Counted from the stretch's first letter, positions 43,315 to 52,133 are shown. The stretch: DNA of 64,000 bases from Caulobacter segnis (GCF_023935105.1 NZ_CP096040.1:3534001-3598000); one strand, 5' to 3'. Numbers and translations are program-made. The notes: generated by a model not told the origin, from the sequence alone.

Positions 43315-44679
43315 ATGTCCGTCTCTCGTCGTGAACTCCTGCGCCTGACCGCCGGCGGCTCGGCCATCGCCGCGCTCGGCCAGCTTGGCCTCTCCAGCGC
43401 TCTGGCGGCTGATACCTCGGGCTATCGCGCCATGGTCGGGGTCTTCCTGTTCGGCGGCAACGACGCCTGGAACATGGTCGCTCCCACCGACGGCCGATAC
43501 GCCGACTACGCCAAGCAGCGCGGCTCGGGGCTGGCCCTGGCGCAAAGTAGTCTTGTGCCGCTGACCGGCACGGCCTTCGGCCTGCATGCCGCCATGGCCC
43601 CGCTGAAGACCGCCTGGGACGAAGGGGCGCTGAGCGTGGTGCTCAACACCGGCACCTTGTTCGCCCCGCTGACCAAGGCCCTCTACACCAGCCGTCCTGA
43701 CCTGCGGCCCGTCAACCTGATGTCCCACGAGGACCAGCAGAACCAGTGGCAGGGCATGCGCACCCGCGCCGTCAACAACGACGGCTTCATGGGGCGGATC
43801 AACGACCGCGCCCAGGCCGCCAGCCTGCCGCCGCTGATCTCGATCGCCGGCTCCAACCTCTGCCTGATCGGTGATCGCACCGCGCCGCTGATCCTGCCCT
43901 CGTCCGGCTCGATCGTCCGCAACGGCTACAACGCCACGACCACCGACGCGTCCGTGAAGGCCCGGCAGGCGGCGCTGGACGTCTTCGCCGACGCCTCGTC
44001 CTACGGCGCGATCACCGATCTCACCAGCAAGAGCATGAGCAGCGCCTACGCCCAGGCGGTGGCCGCCAACACCATCATCAGCTCTACGACCTCGGCCGTG
44101 GATAAGCACTTCGTCCATCCGACCACGGGCGCGGCCCTCGGCTCGGACATCTCCCGCCAGCTCTTGCGCGCCGCCCGGATGATCGAGGCCCGCGGCACGC
44201 TGGGTCACGCCAAGCAGACCTTCTTCGTCAGCCAGGGCGGCTACGACACCCACACCAACGAACTGGGCGCCCACAACACCCTCTATGCCGACCTCGCCAA
44301 CGCCCTGGCCGGCTTCTACAACGCCATGAAGGCCCTGGGCCTACAGGACAGCGTCACCGCCTTCACCATGTCCGACTTCGGCCGGGTGTTCAAAGGCAAC
44401 GCCAGCGGCGGCTCCGACCACGCCTGGGGCTCAAACCATCTCGTCCTGGGCGGCGCCCTGGCCAACGGCAAGGTCCATGGCCGCTATCCGGATATGACCT
44501 TCGGCGGTCCCGAAGACAGCTCCAACGACGGTCGCTGGATCCCGTCCATCGCCACCGAAGAGTACATCGGCGCCATCGCCCGCTGGTACGGCGTCAGCGC
44601 TGCCGACCTGCCTTACGCCTTCCCCAACTGGGCCACCTGGAACGGCGGTGGGCGAGGCCCCGTGCCGCTGTTCGGGTAG
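43315..44679 (+). CDS. DUF1501 secreted protein with Tat-like signal
   Basis: DUF1501 protein of 454 aa, distantly related to the alkaline phosphatase/sulfatase superfamily. The N-terminus MSVSRRELLRLTAGGSAIAA carries a twin-arginine motif, suggesting folded export by Tat. Conserved segments are GVFLFGGNDAWNMVAP, FFVSQGGYDTHTNEL and TMSDFGRVFKGNASGGSDH, and HLVLGGAL. The longer frame from 43090 is a shadow of the DUF1800 gene. The DUF1800-DUF1501 pairing is common in bacteria, but its role is unknown. Confidence 0.9.
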   Translation: MSVSRRELLRLTAGGSAIAALGQLGLSSALAADTSGYRAMVGVFLFGGNDAWNMVAPTDGRYADYAKQRGSGLALAQSSLVPLTGTAFGLHAAMAPLKTAWDEGALSVVLNTGTLFAPLTKALYTSRPDLRPVNLMSHEDQQNQWQGMRTRAVNNDGFMGRINDRAQAASLPPLISIAGSNLCLIGDRTAPLILPSSGSIVRNGYNATTTDASVKARQAALDVFADASSYGAITDLTSKSMSSAYAQAVAANTIISSTTSAVDKHFVHPTTGAALGSDISRQLLRAARMIEARGTLGHAKQTFFVSQGGYDTHTNELGAHNTLYADLANALAGFYNAMKALGLQDSVTAFTMSDFGRVFKGNASGGSDHAWGSNHLVLGGALANGKVHGRYPDMTFGGPEDSSNDGRWIPSIATEEYIGAIARWYGVSAADLPYAFPNWATWNGGGRGPVPLFG

Positions 44680-44743
44680 ATCTCAATGCAAAGAGACCGC
44701 GCCGGTCCCGCTCGAGGGCGAACCGACGGCGGACAGGGGAGGC

Positions 44744-45160
44744 TTAGAAACGGTAGCTCACGCCCAGTTTCACCGAGCGGCCGTAGCGGTAGTAGCCCTG
44801 TGGCAGCATCGGATTGCCGTTGATGCTGTAGGTGTTGGCCTTGTCGAGGAGGTTCTGGCCCTCCAGCGAGATGTCCATCTTTTCGGTGATCTTGTAGGCC
44901 GCGTGCGCCGTGACCCAGGTGATCGGATCGGCCTTTTCGTTGTAGCCGTTGCCCAGAACGTTGACGGCCGTGGTGAAGCCGGCGGTGCGGTCGCCCGAGA
45001 GGCTGAGCGAGACCGGGCCGTGGTCGTAGAAGACCCCCAGCGAGTAGACCGACGGCGCGATGCCTTCCAGCGGACGCTCCTGGTCGCCGACGAAGCTCTT
45101 GGCCCAGTTGCGGGTGTACTGCGCCCGAACGCCCAGGCCGTTGTCGAGGAAGTGCTGCAG
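44744..45160 (-). pseudogene. C-terminal remnant of a TonB-dependent receptor
   Basis: Reading the minus strand upstream from the TAA at 44746-44744 gives about 138 residues of a TonB receptor barrel: RVGLGNDLFHQL in reverse order of strands, YTRNWAKSFVGDQERPLEG, KMDISLEGQNLLDKANTYS and the terminal GRSVKLGVSYRF. Receptor-like sequence stops near 45160; the same frame meets a TGA at 45178-45176. The remaining 600-900 residues, plug and signal peptide are missing, so this is a truncated gene. The break lies about 70 bases from the candidate island end at 45233. Confidence 0.82.
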
Positions 45161-45210
45161 AGTTTCTGTGATAAATCAACGGATTTACCACACCAATAGA
45201 CGCTGGTGGA

Positions 45211-45230
45211 TCCTGCTGGAAAAGCAGGGA
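45211..45230. repeat. Short hairpin next to the island end
   Basis: TCCTGCT (45211-45217) pairs with AGCAGGGA (45223-45230) apart from one mismatch at the end. It lies immediately before the 12-base repeat shared with tRNA-Ser. Its role is unknown; it might be a terminator-like element brought with the junction. Confidence 0.3.
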
Positions 45231-45232
45231 TA

Positions 45233-45244
45233 GCGGAAACGGAG
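45233..45244. repeat. Candidate att repeat, distal island end
   Basis: GCGGAAACGGAG is identical and in the same orientation to 52136-52147, which is the 3' acceptor/T-stem end of tRNA-Ser(GCU). Islands inserted in tRNA genes leave such direct repeats. Twelve bases is short for an att core, so the match may be decayed or, less likely, accidental. Confidence 0.42.
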
Positions 45245-45260
45245 CCAAGAAAAATCCGCC

Positions 45261-45488
45261 ATGGCCGTTCGAAAAGGCGAACTGATTTGGTTTCCAACTG
45301 AGGCAGATCTGCGCCATCAGCCCACGTTGGCTCGGCTCGCTGCCCGTGGCGATGTTGTTATCTATGATCGCCGGCCTTGGCCACCGAGCTCCATCGCCAC
45401 GCGCGTGGGAAGACTTTCTGACATGAGGCCGCGCCTCTGCGCTGTGCTGCGGCGCGCTTTCTTTGCCGCCAATAGCGAACAAGATTAG
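45261..45488 (+). CDS. Small unassigned ORF
   Basis: A 75-codon frame beginning MAVRKGELIWFPTEADLRHQ just inside the candidate island end. I recognise no family. Composition is plausible for a protein, but no clear ribosome-binding site is seen (AAAATCCGCC precedes the ATG). Beyond it, at about 45508-45574, another frame reads as a C-terminal-looking tail (WPVALALNWSIQKVPPEA) with no start, perhaps a gene fragment. The 45161-45571 stretch therefore looks like junction debris. Confidence 0.25.
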   Translation: MAVRKGELIWFPTEADLRHQPTLARLAARGDVVIYDRRPWPPSSIATRVGRLSDMRPRLCAVLRRAFFAANSEQD

Positions 45489-45571
45489 AATGTGCCTTTA
45501 GGCGGTAGCTGGCCAGTGGCGCTGGCGCTCAACTGGAGCATCCAGAAGGTGCCGCCCGAAGCCGGATCGTC

Positions 45572-46831
45572 TTAGCCCCACGCCAAGCTGGCGCTCACTA
45601 CGAGGGCGACGAGGGCGCCAATGATGATCACCCCGGTCCACAGCGCAGCCGCACGCCACAATGGTCGCGACGACTTTGGCTTTTCTGCGGGATCAGAAAG
45701 CGCGACACGATCGGCAGCGTTCGGCTGAGGATCAGGGGGCGCGGCGTTGGCCGAGAGGACCGACGGCTGAGGGGCAGGCTCGTGAGAATCCTCCGCTCTC
45801 GCGGATCGCGATCGACGCCGCCGGCCTAAAACCAGAGCGCCCCCAGTGACGACGGAAGCGCCTACGATCGCCCAAGTCCAGCGTTGGATCAGTTCTCCGT
45901 GAGCTGTCTTGTTGGCGCTGCGCAACCGTTCGGCGGCGGCCTCTCGTTCAGAGCGCGCCAACGCCTCTTCTAGCTCCGTCAGCTTCTGCTTAGTGGCAAC
46001 GTCGACGCCGCCCTCAGGTTTGCCAAGAGCGCAGGGCTCAGGATCCAACTGGAAGGCGGTCTCGGTTCGCTGCAGCAAGGTGATTAAGCTATCGACGCGG
46101 GTGGCCACGTTCTGATCGCCGGCCACCGCCACGGCCCCGTCAGAGTCGACCTGGCTCACCCCAGCCCAGGTGTTCACCCCGATCAATCGGCCGCAGGCGT
46201 CGAGCAGGGGTCCGCCACTGTTGCCGCGGCTGATTGTTGCGCCATGGAAAACTGTTGCGACCGCATCGCCGCCGACAGCGCGGTCGGAAAGTAGCGCGAT
46301 AGCGCCGACAGTCGAATAGGGCGTCCTCGGCTTTATAATGTCATCGGCCGTGAGCTGAAGCATCTCCTCGGCCTTCCCTGGATAACCCGCCGCCCGTACG
46401 CGATCGGTTCGGCCAGGAATCGACGAGGTCAGAGGTAGGACCGGTGCCTCTAGCCCCGGGACCTTGATAATGGCCAAGTCGGGTGTGGGCCAAGTCCATT
46501 GGACCTCTGCATTCAACGCCCGATCGCCCTGCCCTGGTGTGGGGGTCACCCAAACCAACATGCCGTTCAGCCTCTCGCCGTCCGGACCGAGCGTGGCGGC
46601 CACCACGTGGCGGTTGGTGACAACCACGCCTGGGGCGACGACAAAGCCGCTGCCATAACTCTGTAGAAACCGTCCCTCGTCGGTCTGGCGGACGATCGAG
46701 ACCCGGACTACAGATCGCTCGGCGTCGGATAAGGCGGTTTCTTCATTGGTTTGAGAAGACGCAAAAGCCAGACGTCCACCCGCCAAAACGACCAATACTG
46801 TGCAGATGAGCAGATTTGTCCGATAGGTCAT
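45572..46831 (-). CDS. Membrane-anchored trypsin-like serine protease
   Basis: Serine protease of 419 aa with an S1/S1C-type fold. Signal peptide: MTYRTNLLICTVLVVLAGG. The catalytic triad is visible as His75 in VVTNRHVVAAT, Asp118 in TPDLAIIKV and Ser205 in SRGNSGGPLLD. A Cys pair is possible at CGRLIG and EPCALG. After a Glu/Arg-rich helical stretch (about residues 275-312) come a membrane helix (AIVGASVVTGGALVLG), a basic, Pro-rich segment and a second helix at the C-terminus (VIIIGALVALVVSASLAWG). No PDZ domain is seen, unlike DegP. It is divergent from the five-gene operon starting at 46956. Confidence 0.87.
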   Translation of the reverse strand: MTYRTNLLICTVLVVLAGGRLAFASSQTNEETALSDAERSVVRVSIVRQTDEGRFLQSYGSGFVVAPGVVVTNRHVVAATLGPDGERLNGMLVWVTPTPGQGDRALNAEVQWTWPTPDLAIIKVPGLEAPVLPLTSSIPGRTDRVRAAGYPGKAEEMLQLTADDIIKPRTPYSTVGAIALLSDRAVGGDAVATVFHGATISRGNSGGPLLDACGRLIGVNTWAGVSQVDSDGAVAVAGDQNVATRVDSLITLLQRTETAFQLDPEPCALGKPEGGVDVATKQKLTELEEALARSEREAAAERLRSANKTAHGELIQRWTWAIVGASVVTGGALVLGRRRRSRSARAEDSHEPAPQPSVLSANAAPPDPQPNAADRVALSDPAEKPKSSRPLWRAAALWTGVIIIGALVALVVSASLAWG

Positions 46832-46955
46832 ATTAGGCCCCCGCAGAAATGGATAGCCTCAAGTAGCGGGCTAGGCGAGTCCTCGCGCGCTGGTGGTGGC
46901 TTTCCCTGCAGTCTTTTGTCTGCCTATGATTATTCCGCACCAAGGGGGCGCGCGG

Positions 46956-47954
46956 ATGAATCGGGACCGATGGCTTGGCCGCCTGGTGACGGCGACCCTA
47001 ACTATAGCAATGTGCGGCTGCTCGGCTGAAGCGCCGCAGGCCTGGGAACGTCTCGCCGAAGCGCCGTATGACAACATCAGCGACGGTGTGAGCAAGATCG
47101 CAGATGGGTCGCTCTATACGGTGAGCGGATCGAGCGATGTCACCGCCGAGGACGCGGCGAGATTCAGCGAACTAGGTCAAGCTTGGCTGGCCGCGCCCGC
47201 CAGCCGCGAGGCGTCCAAGGCGTTGGTTGATTTCTGCGCGCCAAGCGGCGACTCCGGCGGCCTCTATTACGCTCACATCCCGCTGCGGAAACTCAGCCGC
47301 AAGGCCGAGCAGGCCGCCACGAGCCTCTATAGAGCACTTGAGGCGCGTACGGACCTTAAGACACAGCTCCCGCCAGAGACCTCCACTCAAGCTGGGCCCT
47401 ACCTCCTGATGTTGGGCGGCGATCCAGAACGAAAATTCGATCTGATGCAAACCTGCGTGGGACGATTTGCCTCGCAGAAGGGGGCGACGGCCTTGGTCGC
47501 TCAGAGCCTATTGCCGCTCGCCAAGTCAAAGGACGCCGACATACGGACCTCGTATGAGACCGCGCGAGAGAAGGCCGCAGGTCGAACGATCCGCGCCCTG
47601 CCCTACAAGCCCCTGGCCCTGGTCTGGTACGGCCAGAGCCAGGGCCCTTATGCCGCAATGATCGGATTGCCGGACGGCCCGCTGATGGCCGATATCGATC
47701 CGGTCAAGTTGTGCGGCCTCGACCCCGACACCTCGCCTGACCTGGGCGCGTCGAACTGCCTGCGATTGACAGCGGCCGCCTCACGCAAGCGCAATCACGG
47801 GTCGGACGCGCCAACCATCGACGTCACGACAGCCTGGCTGGAACGGACGCTGCCGCAACTGGAGCCAAACGGCGCCAGACCCTCCCCTGCCCTGTCCAAC
47901 GTCGACCGCTCTGTGAAACTCTTGGGCTATCGGCTAAAGGAACTCGGCCGATGA
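46956..47954 (+). CDS. Uncharacterised exported protein, possible lipoprotein
   Basis: Protein of 332 aa that I do not recognise. An N-terminal hydrophobic segment (WLGRLVTATLTIAMCGCSAEA) ends in Cys residues that could be a weak lipobox or a normal signal cleavage site. The rest is soluble, with two Cys-containing segments (VDFCAPSGDSGG, MQTCVGRFASQKG), and ends SVKLLGYRLKELGR. The frame is open from 46893; the ATG at 46956 was chosen for the AGGGGG upstream and for the signal. It is the first gene of the operon. Its stop overlaps the next ATG (ATGA). Confidence 0.75.
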   Translation: MNRDRWLGRLVTATLTIAMCGCSAEAPQAWERLAEAPYDNISDGVSKIADGSLYTVSGSSDVTAEDAARFSELGQAWLAAPASREASKALVDFCAPSGDSGGLYYAHIPLRKLSRKAEQAATSLYRALEARTDLKTQLPPETSTQAGPYLLMLGGDPERKFDLMQTCVGRFASQKGATALVAQSLLPLAKSKDADIRTSYETAREKAAGRTIRALPYKPLALVWYGQSQGPYAAMIGLPDGPLMADIDPVKLCGLDPDTSPDLGASNCLRLTAAASRKRNHGSDAPTIDVTTAWLERTLPQLEPNGARPSPALSNVDRSVKLLGYRLKELGR

Positions 47955-48826
47955 AGACGCTTTTTGCGCTCGCCGCTGCGTTCTGGGCATCAGTGGCCGC
48001 ATGGCCAAGCCTTGCGATCACCGGCGCGAATGCGCCAACGCCTATCCTATCGACTCAGGCCGTCACTGGCCCGCCGCGAGGCGCTACGGCCACCACCTTA
48101 GCTTCAACCGTCTGGACTGACGGCCTGCGCAGCTTCTGGCTCGAGCCCCAGGGTCATCAGTTTCGTCTCCGCGCAATCGACGCGGATGGCGCGATTGATA
48201 CCGCCGACCATCTGTCGCCATTGGCCCAGAAGGCGATCGCGGCCGCCGCTGAGGAGTCGTCTGTCTCCGATCCGCGCCTCGATAGAAGCTCACGCGTCGA
48301 GTCGGGGTACGAGGGCCTGCTATCGGAGCCGATGGATATTATTGGCTTGCGCGAAGGCGCACTCCTGCAAGCCCATACTGGCACGTTCTTCGTCCTGGCA
48401 TACGCGTCAGTGGCTAGTGACGGATCGCTGACCTTCACTAAAGCGCCAAACGGCAGCGTGATCGGGCGCTACTTCCCGGAACGCCCCTCGCTTTGGACTC
48501 GCCTTCAACGCTGGGTCGCGTCTCTGCTACCGTGGGTGTCGCCCCGGCTGTTGGCCTACGACCGGGCGCCGACGCCGGCGTTCGATCCTGCAGAGACCAC
48601 CAACGACTCTTTCAGTTGGCCCATCGACCTCGTGTTGCGACAGGGCGGCGACGATGCGCGACGCTTTTTCGACTTCCTAGGCGCTCGGGCTTGGCGGCTC
48701 GACAAGGGGGCTGTTTTCCACCCAACTGCCTTGCGCGCGCCGAGCGGCTCTCAGGACCAAGCCGCTATCGAAGCCATAAGGGCCGCTCTTGAACGCGGCG
48801 GCGGCGAGCCGGCTGGCGCGTATTAA
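47951..48826 (+). CDS. Uncharacterised exported protein
   Basis: Exported protein of 291 aa of unknown function. Signal peptide: MKTLFALAAAFWASVAAWPS, cleaved near LAITGA. A mature region of mixed beta/alpha composition includes MDIIGLREGALLQAHTGTFF. A Trp-rich amphipathic stretch (LWTRLQRWVASLLPWVSP, about residues 181-198) might associate with a membrane. No catalytic motif is evident. It overlaps the preceding gene by 4 bases and is followed after 13 bases by the YiiX-like hydrolase, so the three are co-transcribed. Confidence 0.72.
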   Translation: MKTLFALAAAFWASVAAWPSLAITGANAPTPILSTQAVTGPPRGATATTLASTVWTDGLRSFWLEPQGHQFRLRAIDADGAIDTADHLSPLAQKAIAAAAEESSVSDPRLDRSSRVESGYEGLLSEPMDIIGLREGALLQAHTGTFFVLAYASVASDGSLTFTKAPNGSVIGRYFPERPSLWTRLQRWVASLLPWVSPRLLAYDRAPTPAFDPAETTNDSFSWPIDLVLRQGGDDARRFFDFLGARAWRLDKGAVFHPTALRAPSGSQDQAAIEAIRAALERGGGEPAGAY

Positions 48827-48839
48827 GGGCCAGGGAGAA

Positions 48840-49415
48840 ATGGATCGGCGGTCATTTGTAGTCGGGACGCTCGCCGGTTCCACGAGCGCCGGCCAGCCTG
48901 ATCTCCAGGTTGGTGATGTTCTGTTCGGGGCCTACCCCCATTCGCCATGGGCGTCTCTGGCCGCCGCCTTCTCCCTCGATCGCGCACCGTTCGGCCATGT
49001 TGGCTTGGTCGCTGGCCTAGCCCCTGCGCAAATTGTCGACGCAAACGGCGATCCCACGGGCGGTGCAGTCGCCCTGCGGCCAATCGCCGAGTTTTTGCAG
49101 GGGGCGCAGTGGGTGGAAGTGCGCCGACTTCGCCGCTCTTTCGTCGATCGACAAAGGGTCGCGCGGACGGCCCAAGCCTGGATTGGCGCGCCCTTCGATA
49201 GTCGCATTCTGCTTGATGACGACCGGCTCTACTGCACGGAGTTGGTGTGGAAGGCCGTCAAGGTCGCTTGCGGCCTGGATCTGGTTCCCGAAAAGCGTCG
49301 CATCGGACTCCGCCCGGTGATCGACATCGGCAGTTTACGCGCCAGCCGAGAATTAGAATTTATCTGGGCCGGTGAGCCCGCGCGGTTGCATATTCCCCGG
49401 CGTGCGGGGCGCTGA
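48840..49415 (+). CDS. YiiX-like NlpC/P60 cysteine hydrolase
   Basis: Protein of 191 aa resembling the YiiX/YebB (PF05708) branch of permuted papain-like NlpC/P60 cysteine hydrolases. The opening DLQVGDVLFGAYP, His53 in FGHVGLVAGL and Cys132 in YCTELVWKAV give the permuted His-Cys order of this branch. These enzymes cleave amide bonds in peptidoglycan or lipids; the substrate here is unknown. The N-terminus MDRRSFVVGTLAGSTSAG has a twin-arginine pattern and may be a Tat or short export signal. AGGGAGAA lies right before the ATG, which decides the start over the in-frame 48789. Confidence 0.78.
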   Translation: MDRRSFVVGTLAGSTSAGQPDLQVGDVLFGAYPHSPWASLAAAFSLDRAPFGHVGLVAGLAPAQIVDANGDPTGGAVALRPIAEFLQGAQWVEVRRLRRSFVDRQRVARTAQAWIGAPFDSRILLDDDRLYCTELVWKAVKVACGLDLVPEKRRIGLRPVIDIGSLRASRELEFIWAGEPARLHIPRRAGR

Positions 49416-49580
49416 ACCATCCGCCCGATCGAAAGCCAAGACCTGGAAATTGGCGCGCTAGCCCTGCGGGGCACTCCATCGCCCTTGCGCTCGTCGGTTC
49501 GCGCCGATGCGCGAGGGTTGCAATTAGCGATGGCGCGCAAAAACGAACGCCGATACCTTTCCTGCGTTGGGGGATGTCGG

Positions 49581-50252
49581 ATGCGGCTGCATTGCAAGAA
49601 GCTTGCGAGCTTATCGTTTGCCGTGGCTGTGGTTGGCGCGGCAGTGCCCTTTGAGTCGCCCATCTCCGTCGCCCAACCGACTGCTAAATGTGTGACCCAG
49701 ACCATGAGCGCGGCCGGACTGTCGGGCGTAAACAACTGCGGACGGTCGGTTCATTTCAATCTGTGCGCAGTCAGCGGCGGGGCGCCGCCCAACCGTTTGT
49801 CCAAGACGCTCGCAGCTGGCGAGACCTGGTCGCTACAGTTGCCGCCCGCGACCGGTCAAAAGCCAAGATCGACTTACGATTACTGCGCCGTCAAACCTGG
49901 CTCCAGTCCGGCCAACTGTCCCGTCACCTGTCCGGTACCGGGCTCGGTCGACCCCGGGTCGGACGAACAAATCTGGGCCCGTCGTCCTTCGACCGAGGAC
50001 TTCCAACGCAACTATCCTGATCGAGCCCAGCGCATGGAAATCTCCGGCCGCGCAGTCTTGTCGTGCATGCTGGACGAACGCGGCTTGCTGACCAATTGCG
50101 CCGTCGTCGAGGAAACGCCTGCCGGATACGGTTTTGGCGAAGCGGCGCTGCGGCTGAGCCGCCTGTTTCGAGCCAAACCCCGAACGCTGGATGGGCAGAC
50201 CGTAGGCGGCACAACCGTGCCGGTCACGCTCAGTTTTCAAGTTCCGCAATGA
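49581..50252 (+). CDS. Exported protein with TonB C-terminal-like domain
   Basis: Exported protein of 223 aa. Signal segment: LASLSFAVAVVGAAVPFE. The middle part has several Cys (NNCGRSVHFNLCAVSG, YDYCAVKPG, NCPVTCPVPG), probably disulfide-bonded. The last 80 residues resemble the TonB C-terminal fold: RMEISGRAVLSCMLDERGL, GFGEAALRLSRLFRAKP and VPVTLSFQVPQ. Unlike TonB it lacks a clear long Pro-rich linker, so it may be a periplasmic adaptor. The ATG at 49581 was chosen over a TTG at 49485. The stop overlaps the next ATG. Confidence 0.72.
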   Translation: MRLHCKKLASLSFAVAVVGAAVPFESPISVAQPTAKCVTQTMSAAGLSGVNNCGRSVHFNLCAVSGGAPPNRLSKTLAAGETWSLQLPPATGQKPRSTYDYCAVKPGSSPANCPVTCPVPGSVDPGSDEQIWARRPSTEDFQRNYPDRAQRMEISGRAVLSCMLDERGLLTNCAVVEETPAGYGFGEAALRLSRLFRAKPRTLDGQTVGGTTVPVTLSFQVPQ

Positions 50253-51595
50253 CACCTTCGCAGCACGTTCCCGAACTGGTCATAAGCGCTGTTCTCATCG
50301 CGCTGGCCTGGAGCGATGGAGCGCGCGCCGACTGCGTGACGCGATTTAGACCGGCCCTAGGCGCCGGTGACTGGCAAGGCGCCATGGCCGATTACGTCGC
50401 TAAGCGGCAAGCGGGCGCAAGCGGTCGGTCCGACTTCACACTAGCCGTCAAGCGGTTGGACGCCGAGATCCAAGGCTTCGACTCCCTCAAGCCTGGGCCA
50501 CTCTATCGCGTCGCCGAGACGCTCACCGATTTGGAAAGCGCGGTGACTGATATTGGCTCGTGCGAGCCTCTGCCGCCCCAACAAGCAAGCGCCTGGACGC
50601 GGACCCTCGAGACGGCCGCCACCGAATTCCTCGTTTCATTTGGCGATCCGTGGGAAGCCTATCTCCTTCGCCCTGGAGATCGTTTGGCCGCTAACGATCG
50701 TGGCCGCATTTACGCTTCGCCGATGTTGCGTCGCCTCGTGCAGGCTAGGCGGCCGGCGCTCTGGGCAAAGATTGATACAGATGAAAGCGCAGCGGCCGCC
50801 CGCGTCGTGGCCGAGGGCGCGGAGGAACGCCGGCAGGTTCTGATCGCTGCGAAGTCACGTCTAAAGGCTCTCGAAGAGGCGCGACTGGCCCAAGCCGAGG
50901 GCGAGCGGCGTGAGCAGGAGAGCGCGCGCGTGGCCCAGGCGGCCGCAGAGCGAAGCACCGCCATCCGTAAAGCCGCTACATTCGCTCTGCCCGCCCAAGC
51001 TGGTCCGTGGTCTCGCAGCCCCGGGGAACGGGCGTATGTGCGTGTTCTCAACGGGGTCAGGACGACCCTGGGATGTGGCGTCGCGGGCGGGTTGGTCCTG
51101 AAGATGAAGCGCCTGAACGGCAAGTTCGTCTTCGATGACACCGATCGAGTGGCCGTTAGGACGGTTTTGAATGGCCGTCCCCGCATTGTATGGGCCAATC
51201 TTCGTGGGACGGGCAGTTCCAAAAGCACGCGTCGAGAGTTCCAAGGCGAAGTCGAGACCACGACGTACTATTACGACCCGACCGAGGCCTATCTCTCAAT
51301 CCAATCCCCTGAAATGATGGCGGCTTATAAGGGGAAGATGTTCCATGCCGCGGGCGATTTCCTCGATAAACTCAGCGCCGGAGCGGGCGGCGAAAACCCC
51401 ATCAGCGATTTGATGAGAGGCCTTGGCGACTTGACGGCGTCCACAGGGACTATCGCCGCCCCCCTTGAGCTGGATATCGACGAGGTGAAAACCCAGCCCT
51501 CGCTGAAGTTGGTCGTTGGCGCCGCCAGCTGGACTATCGATCTTGAACCCACGCGGCCACCGTTCAAGAGCTTGATGGACGCCTGTTGGGGATAA
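50249..51595 (+). CDS. Uncharacterised exported coiled-coil protein
   Basis: Protein of 448 aa of unknown function, last gene of the five-gene operon. A hydrophobic N-terminus (ELVISAVLIALAWSDGARA) looks like a signal peptide. A helical region, about residues 185-245, is rich in Ala/Glu/Arg (EGAEERRQVLIAAKSRLKAL, AQAEGERREQESARVAQA) and likely forms a coiled coil. The C-terminal part is beta-rich (LVLKMKRLNGKFVFDDTDRV). The start at 50249 gives an ATGA overlap with the preceding stop; the longer frame from 50063 is a shadow. The integrase remnant lies just beyond on the other strand. Confidence 0.72.
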   Translation: MTPSQHVPELVISAVLIALAWSDGARADCVTRFRPALGAGDWQGAMADYVAKRQAGASGRSDFTLAVKRLDAEIQGFDSLKPGPLYRVAETLTDLESAVTDIGSCEPLPPQQASAWTRTLETAATEFLVSFGDPWEAYLLRPGDRLAANDRGRIYASPMLRRLVQARRPALWAKIDTDESAAAARVVAEGAEERRQVLIAAKSRLKALEEARLAQAEGERREQESARVAQAAAERSTAIRKAATFALPAQAGPWSRSPGERAYVRVLNGVRTTLGCGVAGGLVLKMKRLNGKFVFDDTDRVAVRTVLNGRPRIVWANLRGTGSSKSTRREFQGEVETTTYYYDPTEAYLSIQSPEMMAAYKGKMFHAAGDFLDKLSAGAGGENPISDLMRGLGDLTASTGTIAAPLELDIDEVKTQPSLKLVVGAASWTIDLEPTRPPFKSLMDACWG

Positions 51596-51604
51596 GCTTC
51601 CGCC

Positions 51605-51976
51605 TCAGGCGTGCCGGAAAGCCCACAGCGCTATCCCTCCCCGTTGGGACCGACCACAGCCAAGCCGCGTCTGGAGCAGACCTCCTAGTTCCGCAGCGGC
51701 GGGATAGCGCCAAGTGGCTAGGCGCTGAGTGACGCTGCCCTGAAAGCGCAGCTGACGTGCTTGCCGCGCTGCTTCTCGGGCCTCCGCAAGCGTTACCGCT
51801 TTGAGCGATCCAAGACCCATTCGCCTTTCGCGACCAGCAATCCAGAATCGGAAAACCCATGATCTGCCGCCCGCTCCCGTCACTTGGAGATGGAGGCCAC
51901 CGCCATCGGGATAGAGGCCAGGCGCGGTGAGTCGCTTCAGCGTCAGGACATTGAGTTGCTGGACCAAGCACGCCAT
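51605..51976 (-). pseudogene. int: Truncated tyrosine integrase (N-terminal arm domain)
   Basis: The first ~80 residues, from the ATG at 51976, match the arm-type DNA-binding domain (DUF4102) of P4-like tyrosine integrases: LTLKRLTAPGLYPDGGGLHL, SWVFRFWIAGRERRMGLGS and LAEAREAARQARQLRFQG. After that the sequence turns into unrelated low-complexity residues and stops at 51605. The core-binding and catalytic domains with the R..HxxR..Y residues are absent. It lies 158 bases from tRNA-Ser and reads away from it, as expected for an integrase at one end of an island. Confidence 0.8.
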
Positions 51977-52133
51977 GGAGATCGCTTCCGCCTTTATACG
52001 GTACAGCCAGCCTGAAGGGTGGATGTTGGTGCTCGCGAAAGGATGAAAGAGTGACGCAAAATCCGCCAAATCATTGAAAAATCGCGCAATTCCGGACAAG
52101 TCCGGACGCAGGCGGATTGTACTGGAAGTGGGG

